Below, piece by piece: positions 9,161 to 21,562 of a stretch of DNA of 64,000 nucleotides. The stretch is from Nematopogon swammerdamellus (Eukaryota; Arthropoda; Insecta; Lepidoptera; Adelidae). Both the position numbers and the translations under genes were made by a program. Each line of letters starts with the position of its first letter. The first letter of the stretch is position 1. The notes under the pieces were generated by a model, which ran no database searches, was not told the origin of the DNA, and saw nothing but the letters and a program-made list of their open reading frames with translations. The stretch is from the NCBI GenBank assembly GCA_946902875.1, contig OX336342.1, forward strand, positions 13,571,523-13,635,522, written 5' to 3'.

Positions 9161-10020
9161 TTTATTTACACACCTGCAATATTAACGTAAATCCCACCAC
9201 AACCAACAGCAGTCTGTCAGATGGCGAGCATTTCCACATCGTTGCTGTCTTCACACCACAGTATTGTCAAAAACATAATCAACACCACCCTCTTATCTGA
9301 GTTCAACCCAAGAACGCGTCACTCCCTAAGGATTTCGTCACATATCACGTTTAGTTATTTTCAGCGAGCGGTTTTCACGCTACCTGACGGCAGTCTTCAG
9401 GCGAGTGGTACAGCACAAGATCCGATTTGAATTCACTCGTTTCAACGTCACCAGGGGCCTGTTTGGCACAATGGAATCAATGTTGACTTAATACAGGTGT
9501 ATACGCTTCGACATTGATACGAGCACTAATGACAGTGTTGGGAGACGAACTCAGATCGTGTTTACAAATTAATTTCGATTCAGTCACATAATAGTCATTT
9601 TCAATTGATTTGTTTATTTATCAACACAATAATTATTTAGTTTGATTTTAAAATTAAATAAAGACGTATTATTTAAAAGAAAAGACGTCTTTCAGGTTAG
9701 AAAGACACATTTGCTAGAGAACAATCAAAGGAAATGCTTAATTTATCTTATCACAAAATACACTGATTTATTTTCATTGTCAAAAAGTGATTGGCTAATA
9801 CTGCACACAGTTTGCTAGATAGCCATTATGAGATTAATGATTATTGAATGCCTATTTAATAAAAAAGATAATCATTCAGATGAATCATACTTTGTTAACA
9901 TTTTCATGCAGCAAACTACTAAATAGGTAAATACACCATAGATTACCGAAGTGGCACCTAACGTAATGAATTATTTATTAATTTATCACAAACATACATT
10001 AATATAATAAGAAAAAACTG
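9161..10020. other. AT-rich intergenic sequence
   Basis: No coding signal or repeat family recognised; one 69-codon open frame at 9221-9430 has no domain. Confidence 0.5.
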
Positions 10021-10024
10021 TTTG

Positions 10025-10190
10025 AAAAACATTGAACCGACTTTAAAGAACAACTACTTAGAACTAAAAATAAAATAAAAATTATTAAATAAAGCGCAAA
10101 ATCCTATCAATTTTCAGGTGTGCTTTTGTACCGCCTTCAACTCAATTATTTAATAATTTTTATTAAATTTTTAGTTATAAGTAGTCGTTT
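10025..10190. repeat. AT-rich inverted repeat
   Basis: acttagaactaaaaataaaa with ttattaaat on the left pairs with atttaataatttttatt and tttttagttataagtag on the right. Arms are about 35 bp around an approximately 55-bp spacer. Probably a small foldback MITE. Confidence 0.6.
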
Positions 10191-10570
10191 TTAGGGTTCC
10201 GTAGTCAACAAGGAACCCTTATAGTTTCGGCATGTCCGTCTGTCTGTCTGTCCATCTGTCTGTCCTCGACTTAGCTCAGAGACCCTTAGTACTAGAAAGT
10301 TATAAGTTGGAAGTGGTAAAATAAAAATTTACAAATAATTTTTTTTGTACCTCCCCTACACGTAAAGTGGGGGTGAATTTTTTTTCACGTCTACCCCATC
10401 GTGTGGGGTGTCGTTGGATAGGTCTTGCGGGTAAAATATTGCGGGTTTGTGAAAAGAATTTTTCGATTTAGGGATCCGTTTGCGAATTATTAAGCTTTTA
10501 AGTGGTAATTTTTGTTAGAGTCAAGTGTCCCCACCCCCTGCCAGCTAAACGGTTGTTATTAGATATGTGA
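10190..10570 (+). mobile_element. Lepidopteran gggttccgta repeat, divergent copy
   Basis: It begins tagggttccgtagtcaac with (gtct)n and continues through acctcccctacacgtaaagt. The 3' end lacks the usual cttggccgg block. Confidence 0.6.
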
Positions 10571-10762
10571 AAACATTCACAGCAGTAGTATATATATCGA
10601 AATTAAAAGAAAAACTATCACAGCTAAGTAGGCTGTACAGGTTGACGAGTAATAGTCGACCAACTTATAAAATGTACGGACGACAGCCATCATTTCACTG
10701 TTGAAGAACTTTTTCAAATAAACATTCATTTATTTCCCCTAAGTTTTTTTATTATTATTATA

Positions 10763-11093
10763 ATTTTTTTTTATGGAAACTGACACGGTTGGCTACATCA
10801 CCTACAACATCCGTTATGTCAGCCCATAACACCGGGTGAACTAGGTGCCATGTCAGTGCTTCCTTTCGGTCGTGCCGGCTACACTGAACTGGACGGAAAA
10901 CACAAACTATTTACATAGCCGTTTCGCCCGACCTTTCATTCAGTGCGGTGGCACCAACCCGGGCGGGTTAAACCCTACCACCTAATAATATAAGAAGGGA
11001 GTCATATCCCTTAGTCGCCTTTTACGACATACACGGGGAGACATGCAGTGGGGCTATTCTTTTAAAGTACCAGCCCCACACGGTACAACGTAC
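10763..11093 (-). mobile_element. SINE with non-5S head
   Basis: On the minus strand a head containing ggggctggtactttaaaag and gtaaaaggcgactaaggga is joined to the same 3' body and poly(A) as the 5S-headed SINEs. A second copy is at 51532-51895. Confidence 0.8.
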
Positions 11094-11507
11094 GGTACGG
11101 TAGGTACTTTTTTTGTTGAAAAAAGACATCGAATAATTTAATTAGATGTACCTACTCGTAATAATAATGTATTTAGTTTTTTATATAAATAAATGAAAAT
11201 TTTGTAAATTTTTGTTCTTCTAACGAATAGGGAATTCGTTTATTACTGCCAGTATCCAGTGATGGCGCTGCACGGTATTTTATTTTTAGTTATAATAAAA
11301 CAAACAGCATATTGAAAAGAACGTGACATTTGAAGTTACCTAATAGTTTGCATTTTTTAACGTAGATACCTACTATTGATATGCTGTGCGAACTCCTGTT
11401 AAACTATGACCCGCGATGAGCCGCCGGACGTTCGCCGATTTGCTCGTTGTTGTCCGCAGGCAGAAAGCTCTGAACCACGTGAAGTGAACCACGCTTTAGT
11501 GTTGTTT

Positions 11508-11895
11508 ATTTTTAGGGTTCCATATCCATACGGAAGCCTATTCTAAGCCTACGCCGTCTGTCTGTCTGTCTGTCTGTTCGTCTGTCCGAGGGCTGTATCT
11601 CTTGAACCGTAATAGGTAGCCCGTTGAATTTTTTCATAGAATATGTGTTATTATGACTGATATAACAACAAATAATAAAAATAAGAAAAAGTAAAAAAAT
11701 CACGGGGTTCCCATACAAGAAACTAAAAAGTGTATGCGCGCCATCTGCCGAAAGCAGTATAACTAATCATGAATTTGAACTAATGTGAAGCATTTCATAA
11801 AACACGCCATAGATGGCGTGAGTGGCGCTGACCCTGAGATGGCGATACGGAACCCTCGGTGCGCGAGTTCGACTCGCACTTGGCCGGTTTTTTTA
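11508..11895 (+). mobile_element. Lepidopteran gggttccgta repeat, complete copy
   Basis: It runs from ttagggttccatatccatac through (gtct)n, ggctgtatctcttgaaccgt and acacgccatagatggcgtga to gcgagttcgactcgcacttg. The end block contains a tRNA box-B-like GAGTTCGACTC. It matches the copy at 36236-36650 along its length. Confidence 0.85.
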
Positions 11896-13560
11896 TTGTT
11901 TATTGAGCATTCTTATGACAGTAAAACTGCACTAGAACTTGTCACAATTTGTTCTATCCGCAATCATTATATAAATTTGCATACACAAATACATTGTAAT
12001 TTGTTGTAGAGACTGTGTACTTATAGTTTATATTGGAAACTACAAAGATATCGTAGCTTTTTTAACCCAAAATGTAATGTTATGTTTCCTTGTTTAGATC
12101 GGACTTGTCTAGACAAGTAAGTATGTCTTTTTCTAGAAAAAGAGTCTACTTACTTTTTCTTACTTACTGAACTTACTTAACTTACCTACTAAGTTTATTT
12201 CGTGAAAATATTATGAAACTAAGCTATCTCGGATTTAAAAAGGGGGGCATCTGTCAGAGTGACTCGGCATTGGCAACACCCGACAGCCACATGTTCACGA
12301 GCACCTTAGCATTATATTTCCTCATATTTAATTTAAAAAACATTTTTTTTCCTTTTTCTGTTTCTTTATACTGTTTCAGTTTTAAGTGTTTCTTTGTTAA
12401 ATAATATTGATTCAACACAAATATTTAGATGTTTTACACACAATAAAAACAATTTTACTTTGCTCTTTTCTTTTTATTATTTTTTTTTTGCTTAATAATA
12501 CAGATTTTTACGAAGTACCTACTTCATTGAGTAAATTGTTAGTTTTGTATAAGGTGAGGAAGATTTTTATTTATTTCATGAATTGGTATAAACATAATTA
12601 GTAAAACGAATTAATTAAAATTAACCTACAAATATAACTTAAAAGGTTACCTACTGTTAATCCGGAAACTTAAAAATGAATATAATTAATGATAGAGTAA
12701 ACTTAAAAACATTAGTAAAAAGTAAAGACTTAAAATTAAATTAAACTAAAAATCGGCCTTTAATGGAGAAGATAGACGATTTTGTATAAGTTGAATTAGC
12801 TCATGTTATTATATAACGATGTAACCTATCCATGATCTAACGTAACATCACTCAAAGTAAATAAGCTTAACATTTAAAGCAGGTGTAGTGTAGGTACCTA
12901 CCTAGGTAACTAATAATATATTCGGTCTGGGTGCTTGATTTTTAGAATTGACAACCGACAAACACGAAGTAAAATTACCACGACCTTCTGAATCCACGGT
13001 GTCCTCACGTTACGGACACACTTGTTTTAAAATTGATATTGAAAGCTCTGCAAGTCATTATGTAGATTTCTGATAACTGTGTATTTGAATGATGAAACCA
13101 CTGCCAAAACTAACCCATGACTTGTGTAATTTGATGACGATTTCATCATTAACTCTTGAATGCCAAGTAATTAATTGCCTTGAAGTAAATACTCAATAAA
13201 AATCACCAACTTGCAAAAACATTTATTCTTGAAGGACAACGCTATATCATGGCACCTTATCACTTTAGGTCAAAAGGTGTCACTTGCAAATCTTTGTTTT
13301 TGTTAGCTAGTCTGACGAGATACGAACTTATCTGGATTTGAGAACTACTCGTGTGAATTTCGTTGATAAATTGGAAAATATTTGTTTTAGAAGTTGAAAA
13401 GGTTTCATTTCATATTTTCATTTACCAGAAAAATCTGGTCTGTTCTTTCCCTTATTATTTAGAATAAATAAATAACATGTTTTTAATTCAGACAATCTGT
13501 CCATATTAGGTACCTACATACATAAAACACAAACCAAACAGATAACAAACAAAAATAATA
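11896..13560. other. AT-rich intergenic sequence
   Basis: Small palindromes occur at 12105-12150 (ttgtctagacaa, ctttttctagaaaaag) beside cttactta runs. Otherwise no gene, repeat or RNA feature can be supported. Confidence 0.5.
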
Positions 13561-13564
13561 ATAT

Positions 13565-13995
13565 AATAATTTCTTTATTCACTCTTCTTAAAACTAATCT
13601 TGTACATATTAAAAACCTAACATTAAAACATATACAAAATTAACCTTAAAAAAATGGAGTTTCCACCACCGGCGGCGGCGGGGGGAACCCAGGCTACCGA
13701 ATGGTCGGGTCCCAAAGAGAGAAACCTCCGGACGATGCGTGCAGTGTCGAGCAGGGCTGCCTTCTGTATCTGGCCCTTGCTTGACCCAACCACTCAGCGA
13801 GAGCAGAGAGAGATATTGACAAACCGAGGAGTGTATGTGGGACCAGTATTGAAATACTCTCCCACTTCCACTTCCACCCTTATCGGTTTCTAAAGCACTT
13901 GTAGAGAAGCCGGCCACCCTCTTCCTTATTGTTGCCCAGTATCCATCCGTAAATATCCCCGAGGCACTGCAGAACCGCGGCGCGGGAGTCTGAGG
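13565..13995 (-). mobile_element. 3' tail of RLE-type LINE
   Basis: The minus strand gives the terminal LSLSGWV block and the ggagtttccaccaccggcgg 3' UTR of the LINE at 32434-33720. It is degenerate, with frame breaks. Confidence 0.7.
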
Positions 13996-14473
13996 AGGCA
14001 TCGGAACGGAACGCGTTGACTATTAGTCAGAACAACGACGTTCTTGGTTTTGTGCATTGACTTAAAAAAACATCTTTGGTTTTGTGACTCGGTTTGCTCG
14101 GTTTGGTCGAGTAACAATATAAAGCGAACATTCCAAGAATCATGAATGCATGAGTAAGCATTTTGCCTTATCACTTGAAGTTCTTGTCATCTGTGTATAA
14201 TTACTATCGTGCACGACCCAACCGAGCGATGACCTGGGATATGCTGGAATCAAACTGTGGCCATGGCTCCGCTCGTGTTAAGGATGTGTGTGTGTATGTA
14301 TATATGTTTTAGCTGATAATTTTATTTGCAAAGTAGGCCAGTTCCTCTTTTTTTTTTGAAAATGGGCATTCATCTGCTCTAAGAAAAACAACATATTCGC
14401 CATATGTTTTTGCCCAGAGTTTAGCACAAAACATTTTTTTTTCTATCCAGTTATAATATTAGTTAGAGTTTAC

Positions 14474-14766
14474 GGGGGGGAGGGGGGGGGGGGGGGGGGG
14501 GGGTCGGAGGCGGCGTGCGTTTGTTAGCCGTATACTCTCCAAAATACAGCATTGACATTACGAGCAGTTTCTGCTGCGTTTTTAACCTATAATTATGATT
14601 TTCAAGTTCCTACCTTTAAAAAAACCGATACTTCTATACAAACTTTCACCCCCCATTTCATAATTTCAGCTTTCTAGACTTAGTAGTTTTAGATAGAGAA
14701 AAGAAGATAGAGATTAAATTATCCTCCCTTCCTCTCTCCCCGTGGACATCCCCCCCCCCCCCCCCC
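14474..14766. repeat. Poly-G tract and nearby poly-C tract
   Basis: A 30-bp G run with one A occupies 14474-14503 and a 17-bp C run 14750-14766. Between them is ordinary AT-rich sequence. Confidence 0.9.
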
Positions 14767-15214
14767 TCCCTTCCTCAACCCCCGTCTTCAAAGCCACCGA
14801 CCGACTAACTCGAAAACCAATTTCATTGATTTACATACAGTTTTCACTGTTACATTTCCTTACTTCTCAGGATCATTTTAAGCTATCAATCACAACGCTA
14901 TGTTATCGGTGGCTTGAGCTGTGACTGTGAGTCACGCGAAAAATGACAGTTTGAGGAAAATGAATAGTTTTGTTTAACTACATAAGAGTACCTATGTTGC
15001 TTATTTTTTTCAGAATTTTCAAACAACCCTCAATAGGTCAAAGTTCGGCGACAAAAGTGCAGTTTTTTGTCAACTTTTAAACGAAATATTTGTTAAAGTA
15101 AACTTATTGTTTATAGCAAAGTTATATATTATTAAAATTGGCTTTACAATACCTATAGAATGACATGACATTTATTGATTTGATTTATTTAAAAAAACAA
15201 AAAATATTTTTGGT
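14767..15214. other. Anonymous intergenic sequence
   Basis: No gene or repeat family recognised. Confidence 0.45.
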
Positions 15215-15433
15215 TTACATTTTGAGGTACCCTGTACTTTCCACAGGACTATTAGACAAACTCATCTATAATATATCTGGCGGCAAAAATTACACGTAAT
15301 TAGACGTCAGTTTCATCGAAATCGGTTCAGTAGGTCCGGAGATATCTGCGTGTGATCGACAGACGGATAGACAGACACAAGAGCGATCCCATAAGGGTCC
15401 CTTTTTTCGCATTTTGCGACGGGACCCTAAAAA
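15215..15433 (-). mobile_element. Lepidopteran gggttccgta-type repeat, 5' part
   Basis: On the minus strand it begins tagggtcccgtcgcaaaatg, followed by tgtctgtctatccgtctg. The downstream block with accgatttcgatgaaactg matches the family style; it is truncated. Confidence 0.55.
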
Positions 15434-15749
15434 CAATTCAACGTTAAACAATTAAATGTCATACGAGTATCTATTTTTTGTTTATTTAGAATGTTTAGTT
15501 TTCGTGTGAAAAAGGTTTCACTCTGATATCTGACACCATTCAGGTTTAATTACAGTGTATGTTATTATGTATGTAAACGTACTTGTCCTATTAGCCGGAA
15601 ATTCAGCAGAGGAGAAAGAAATGTAAGGATATAATACCTATATCCACTCCATTTACTCCGTATATGGAATTTGACCTTCTGCGTTGTTCTACGTTATAAC
15701 GGCAATATCATATTTATTCAATTTTTTCCTTTATAAAAGAAGAAAGAAA

Positions 15750-15882
15750 GGGCGATATGTAGCGAGCCATCCATAAGGTGTCTAACGACGCCAATGGACA
15801 TTCGGTCGTACGCGATGTCGGCCTGACAGGTGCCTATTCACGCCTCTCTTGAAGGACCCGAGCCTATACTTGGGGCGAAATA
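15750..15882 (-). mobile_element. LINE 3' tail
   Basis: It contains aaggtgtctaacgacgcc, gcctgacaggtgcctattca and gcctctcttgaaggac, the tail shared with 60085-60535 in the opposite orientation. Confidence 0.7.
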
Positions 15883-17333
15883 TATGTTACGTATGCCTAG
15901 GTTGCGATAAGATTTAAGCCTACATACCTACATATAATTTAACGTTTTCTTATCTCTACACAGGTGATCTTGTTACCATGCCGGACCTTTCAGGGGTTAA
16001 ACTGGATCAAAAACCAAGTCGTTTCCTAAATAGAACGGTGGCGAAATTGGAAAACAATAATTGAGTTTTCCATATATTTTCGTAAATACATAACCAAAAA
16101 ATTGTATGGAGATTTTTAAAATTTCCCAATGATCTTTTTTTAAATCGGCTTAGTTTTTATTGATAAAGATTAACCCCCTGAAATGTTCGGCATGCACGGT
16201 AACTAAAAACACTTCCTTCTGTAAGTTTAGGGGAAAATGAGAAGAGATGAGGCGGATAATAGGGGAGTGTAAAATTTCGATAAGTTTTCCTCTTGCGAAA
16301 TGAACCATTACTTTATTTGTGAAATTGTGACCCGTTATCTCGGTAGATACGAAAGTAAATGAGAAGTATAAAATAACATTTACGAACTAAATAGATAAGT
16401 TGAATGAAAATAAGCAAGCTGACGATATGACATGAGATCGTCGTCGCCACCGCGCCCGCGCGAACAATATTATGTTGTTTCAAGCATGACGCGGGAGGCG
16501 ATGTTTCGTCAGCCGCCAGCAAGAGATAGGGCGATACGAGAGTGAACAGAAAAGGAAGTTAAAGTTTATCGAGGTCATCGTTGCTGTATCTACTTTTAAC
16601 TAGCTACTAGATATGTCTACGTAGAGGCATAGAGGTGACGAATAAGCTTTTCCCTTCTTTTCCCTTGAGGTAAAGTGTTTACTGTGTTACTTCGGTACCT
16701 ATCCCAATAAATACAGCGAAGTTTCTACGGGCGACGACCGTGTAAAGTTGGTAGGTACGTCAATGTTTTGAATATCTTTATACTCGAGAACCACGGTTTT
16801 ATCGATTTACATACGGTTTCCACTGTTTAGGCCGCTTCGTCATCGGCGCCCTGAGCTGTGAGCAAAAAGTCACGCGAAGCGAAGCCGCGGGCCGCGGGCA
16901 AAAGCCAATCAACAAGGTTGACTGGAAGAAATCACACTAACGATTTTGGTGTGTAATAAATAATGAATTTTCTATTCTGTTAAAGTCGAGGATGCAGAGT
17001 AGCAAGTTTTTAATTTTTTTTTACGTGTAAACAAAAAATCTTCGCCATTCTATGCGGTGAATGAGATGCGGCGACCCCACGTGGAGACGGAATAGGGGGT
17101 GAACGAACAACGCAACAAAGCTGTTGCGCCGCCGGTGGCGGTGTGTGTGATTGATGGTCAAGGTGATGCCTATATCACAGAATAGAAAAGAGTACTATAT
17201 GATGGTTCGCCGAGCGCCAGTGCTCGCTCGCGTCAACGTACTTTTATCTCTACATCTATAAACGCACAAATCACAGAGTCGCGGCAAAAAACTAATTCTT
17301 TCCTACGAGCTAGAGGTGCGTACTGATTGACTA
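15883..17333. other. Anonymous intergenic sequence
   Basis: GC-richer patches lie at 16440-16520 and 17040-17240 without a supportable frame. No gene recognised. Confidence 0.45.
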
Positions 17334-18130
17334 CCTTTTTAACCGACTTCCCAAAAGGAGGTTCTCAATTCGAGAGTATCTTTTTTTTGTACGTTTGTTA
17401 CGCGATTACTCCGTCAATTGTGAGCTGATTTTGAAAATTCTTTTTTTTTTTTGGTAGGTCATACTTCAGAGGTGGTCCCATTTAAATTTTATCGAAATTG
17501 ATACAGCGGTTTTGAAAAATCAACAAAATACTATGGTGTGTGGTCTTTTTCAGCAATTTTCAGTTTCATAATAATTAATTACTATGGTGTGTGGTTACCT
17601 TCAGCAAAACTTTTGTGATGTGGACTTTTTCAGCAATTTGCAGTTTGACACATGATGGCGAATAATTCTGTACCGCTTCAACCGATTTCGATTATTCGAT
17701 TTCGATTATTCTTTTTTGTGTAATATTACTAAAAAGAATGAAATAAAAAATATTAAAAAAAAAACGATTAAAAAAAAAATTAACTAAAAAGTATTAAAAA
17801 CCTAATAATTTGAAATTTTCTCTGTCATTGTATAGAAATACATGAATCGATATTGTGATACATATTCGGAACCTTGTTTCATGAATATTCTAAATTTGAA
17901 ATAGACCTAGGAGATTCTCAATTCGACGGTATGTTTTCTTTTTTTGGATGTTCGTTATGCGATTACTCCGTCAATTGTGGGCCGTTTTTTAAAAATTCTT
18001 TTTTTGTTTGAAAGGGGATAAGCCTAAGGTGGTCGCATTTTAATTTGGTCAAGATCGGATTGGAAAGCGCTCGGCCTTCGGCCTCGCGATTCCGCCGAGT
18101 ACATTAATAGCAAAAAATTACAAAAAAAAG
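17334..18130 (+). mobile_element. Lepidopteran accgacttc...ggttctcaattcga repeat, doubled
   Basis: Two successive units (17334-17720 and about 17905-18110) share ggttctcaattcga, gcgattactccgtcaattgt and a gtggtcccattt-type block. A further copy is split at 31706-31800 and 32155-32425. One arm of the 33785 foldback (tctctgtcattgtat) lies between them. Confidence 0.7.
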
Positions 18131-18577
18131 CCTAAGGTTGCACTCCGGGAGTGCCGGCAGAAGTGAAAACTTAAACATCAACGTTGTGCATTTTTGAATA
18201 TTTTGGAATGCTCAGGGAATAATTTCGCATGAATTGTTTTATTTATCAGTATAAAAGTACTATCATTTATGTGGTAAAATACAATATTCATTTATTGCGC
18301 TATCAACTAGACAAACATGACAATTTATATTACATAAAAAATTTAACACTACAGAACTATTATAATTATTTTACATCAAAAAGTTTATTTCTCAGAAAAA
18401 TCAACTTTCATTCATAATTTCAACGAATCTTACGCTTTTTCGATCAGGCTACGGATCTGACGCGAGATCTGAAGCGAGTTTAACATTTTTTACCCATCTA
18501 AAAAAGCGCAAAGCGCCGCTAAAGAAGTTTTCACTTCAAAAACTGTGAAATAAAAAATTATTAAAAAAAATATACCA

Positions 18578-18801
18578 ACCGCCTTAAAAAAAGTATGAAA
18601 TGAAAAAAATCTAACCCTAGAGTTGAAGGCGGTGCTAAAGCAAGCAAATGCATGATGCATCCACTCATGTTTTCTTTCATGCACGATGCATGAAAGAAAA
18701 CATGAGTGGATGATATCCTTTGTGATTTGTTTAGCCTTCTTTAGCACCGCCTTCAACTCTAGGGTTCGATTCTTTTATTTCATACATTTTTGAAGGCGGT
18801 C
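18578..18801. mobile_element. Foldback element with a second hairpin inside
   Basis: The outer arms (accgccttaaaaaaagtatg ... ccctagagttgaaggcggtgc on the left, their complement on the right) are about 65 bp. The centre holds catccactcatgttttcttt and its complement around catgcacgatgcatg. The whole element can fold almost end to end. Confidence 0.85.
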
Positions 18802-19129
18802 TTTATATTTTTTTAAATAGTTTTTCTCTGTTAACGCACAACACATTCTGGAAGCCAAGCATACGCTTCAGGTTTAGGACACTTAAAAGCTTAAAAATAT
18901 GCTGTATAGAAAAGTCTACATAAAAATATTGCTATTTTGAATAGATAAAAGCTAAAAATGTTGTAAGAAAATGTAAGTTCTCATGGTCAGTGAGCTAATT
19001 TTTATTCGAAGAAAGTGTCAGAAGTACGCGGTCATTCGGCATTCAGAGTAGGTTGATGAACAAGTTGTGTTTATAATACCAACAGATAAACAAGAATATC
19101 ATACAAAACACTTTTGTTGTTCCAAACTT
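18802..19129. other. Anonymous AT-rich spacer
   Basis: Nothing supportable seen. Confidence 0.4.
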
Positions 19130-20285
19130 ACTTTATGCATTAAATAATTTTTTTTTAAACTTGGACCATAGTTGTAGTACAATGTACACAACTATAGTCC
19201 GCGAAATATTTCCCATGATAAATCGACAATGGACCATATTTGAAAGCGTTTTATGCAACTATAGGACAGAGCATTCAATGAACCTTTGAATAAAACTCAG
19301 ATTTCGAGAAATAAAAGTACTTTTTTCTTTATTTTTATCCAAATACAAAAAATCTAGGAAAATCAGAACAAAACAGCTAGGAAACAAATTATTATTTTGG
19401 TTTGCCCCATATTTCCTCTAGCTCGGGTACACGGAAAAGCTCCCTTTTTGTACTCCTTTGCTTTGGTTTTGCTATGGAGAGTTGAATGCCCTTTTTCGTA
19501 TAAAACAGACAGTCCTCTTTTTCTGGCCATTTCCACAAACTGCCAGACCTAGTCATACATTTCACGTACGCTCCATCAGCTTCTACTTTAGTGACTTGCC
19601 CAGGCCATTATTCTCCCTCGTAATTAACCACTACAAATTCTTCGTTTGCTGGGAGATATCCATCCTTCAGAGCCTCTTGATTCTTAGAGATATCTTCGAA
19701 TGCCTCTTCAATATCCGTCAAGTTCAGTGAAGATTCTGAGGCCAACGTATATGCATCTTCACACTCTTCATCGCTAGAACTTACAACTTTTGGTTGGCGA
19801 GAAATCTTCTTTTTCTTCGAACAACTAGTAGTGTTTGACGTAGATGGAGCCGGCAACTTTTCGACGTCTTCTGCTGAAATACTTTTTCCTGGATGAACAT
19901 TAAGCATCTTCTTCCTCTTTTTTATGTTCGATCCATGTCCTACACCTTGATCCCTCGTCTTTTCTATGAATTTTATGAAAGAGTCCGACACAGCAGTTGG
20001 ATCAGCACTATGATTGATGTGTGATGGTAGGCGCTGTGTTAACACTTTTTCATGAATGTCTTTCAAGCACAAGTCCATGTTTCTGTCACTATAAGGTTTA
20101 TAAGCTCTTCCTCCTACCTTTCTGCGAGAGATTTTGTCCGGCGGCGCCATCACGACCTTTAAAAAAAAAAATTACATACAATGTACATCGGGATGTAACT
20201 ATGGTCCAAAAAAACCTTTGGACTATTGTTGAAATTAATTGGACCATAGTTGAAACGCAGGACTATAGTTATGTGTGAAACGACG
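19130..20285 (-). mobile_element. Decayed pogo/Tigger-like DNA transposon
   Basis: The minus-strand ORF 20153-19608 begins MMAPPDKISRRKVGGRAY with the start of a CENP-B/pogo-type DNA-binding helix (YSDRNMDLCLKDIHE). It then jumps to an acidic linker and the YLPANEEFVVVNYEGE block. After an in-frame stop the reading continues with WPGQVTKVE and SLWKWPEKED, a C-terminal domain I associate with insect pogo-like transposases. The catalytic DDE core is absent, so this is an internal-deletion relic. Both ends carry repeated ggaccatagtt/aactatagtcc motifs in both orientations (19160-19270 and 20190-20275), probable transposase-binding sites. Family assignment is an inference. Confidence 0.65.
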
Positions 20286-20289
20286 GTAA

Positions 20290-20386
20290 TCAAAAATAGA
20301 AAAAGTAAAAAATTATGGCGGGGATATAGTATATGGTGCGGAATCCTCGGGGCGCGAGTCCGACTCGCACTTGGCCGGTTTTTTAA
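20290..20386 (+). mobile_element. Lepidopteran gggttccgta repeat, 3' end only
   Basis: gcggaatcctcggggcgcga followed by cgactcgcacttggccggtt. Confidence 0.7.
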
Positions 20387-21489
20387 TATTCATGAACAAG
20401 CAGGTGAATTTAGAAACCAATACATGTACAATGCTACTTGTTAAGTGTTAAGTAGTGAGGTAAACCATGGTAAACAAAAAAACTATGTGTCTCGCCGACA
20501 CTACGATCCGGTAGCATCTACGAGCATACTGCAGTGCAGGCAGTAATCTAGTTCTGAGTAATTCCTACGCATAGAATGAGTCGGCAAATCAGCAAAACGG
20601 GCACAGCATCCCCAATTAGTTTTCCTTGCAAATAGTAAGCATGTAACGTCAACGTGGCTTGTGTATGACTTGCATGTATCACGCTTATCGATAAGACTCT
20701 CGAATCAAAATTTCGATGACGAATCTCATTGGCTTATTATTATCTTGCTGAGCTTACTTTACTTTTTGCGACTATTCTAGGGTCATTTAACTGGAGGTCA
20801 GGGTCTACGTACAATGCAAATATTTTTATTTTTTATATAATCGGTAGGTATGTGATATTTAATTAAAGTCGCCAAAGGACGGTTTAGTTGAATGCATTAG
20901 TAAATAATGCATTCTAGAGAGAATGGAGAAAACTATAAAAAGGAAAAACCAAAGTAATTCCTTGCACATGAATTTTCCTCTTTGATCCTAGGTTCATTAA
21001 AAAGGGACGTAAAAAGACACACTTGTAAAGCCGGCAGCGCCGGCATGGTACCGTCGTGCGTGACCGTACTCGCAACGACTACGACGACACGACGGTGGTG
21101 CTTGACACAATACACACGAAAACCATTACTTTAGCCACTTACCAAGAGACAGATCGAATGGTGCCGCATGGCAAACTTCCGATAAAACGATTTTTCGCAT
21201 TCTTAAATCCCTTTTTTTTATTTATTTTGAATCATTAGATGACTACTATCAATAATTTTGTTTCTGAAAACGAACCCGCCGATGTTAATGTATAATACAC
21301 ATACCCACTATAATATCGTATATAGGTACATAATGTGCGCGTGGAGCGGATTCATCAATTAGATACTTAATTAAGATTAAAGATTTAATTAATCGCTGCC
21401 TGAGGCGGCCCTGTCATAAACTTATGTGCAGTGCAGTGTATATTTTTTAGTTTATTGAGTACCTACAGTACCCGGCAGTACCTACATTT
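20387..21489. other. Anonymous intergenic sequence
   Basis: No coding or repeat signal that I can support. Confidence 0.4.
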
Positions 21490-21562
21490 TAGAAAGAGAC
21501 AATCCAGTTGAAGAGCTTTGCCCGTGCCGCACAGAGAGAGACGTGCTATTTCTAAAGCTCGG
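21490..21562. repeat. Short hairpin element, divergent copy
   Basis: tagaaagagacaatccagtt ... cgcacagagag ... tatttctaaagctcg has the block order of the hairpin at 61652-61760, but this copy no longer pairs perfectly. Confidence 0.6.
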
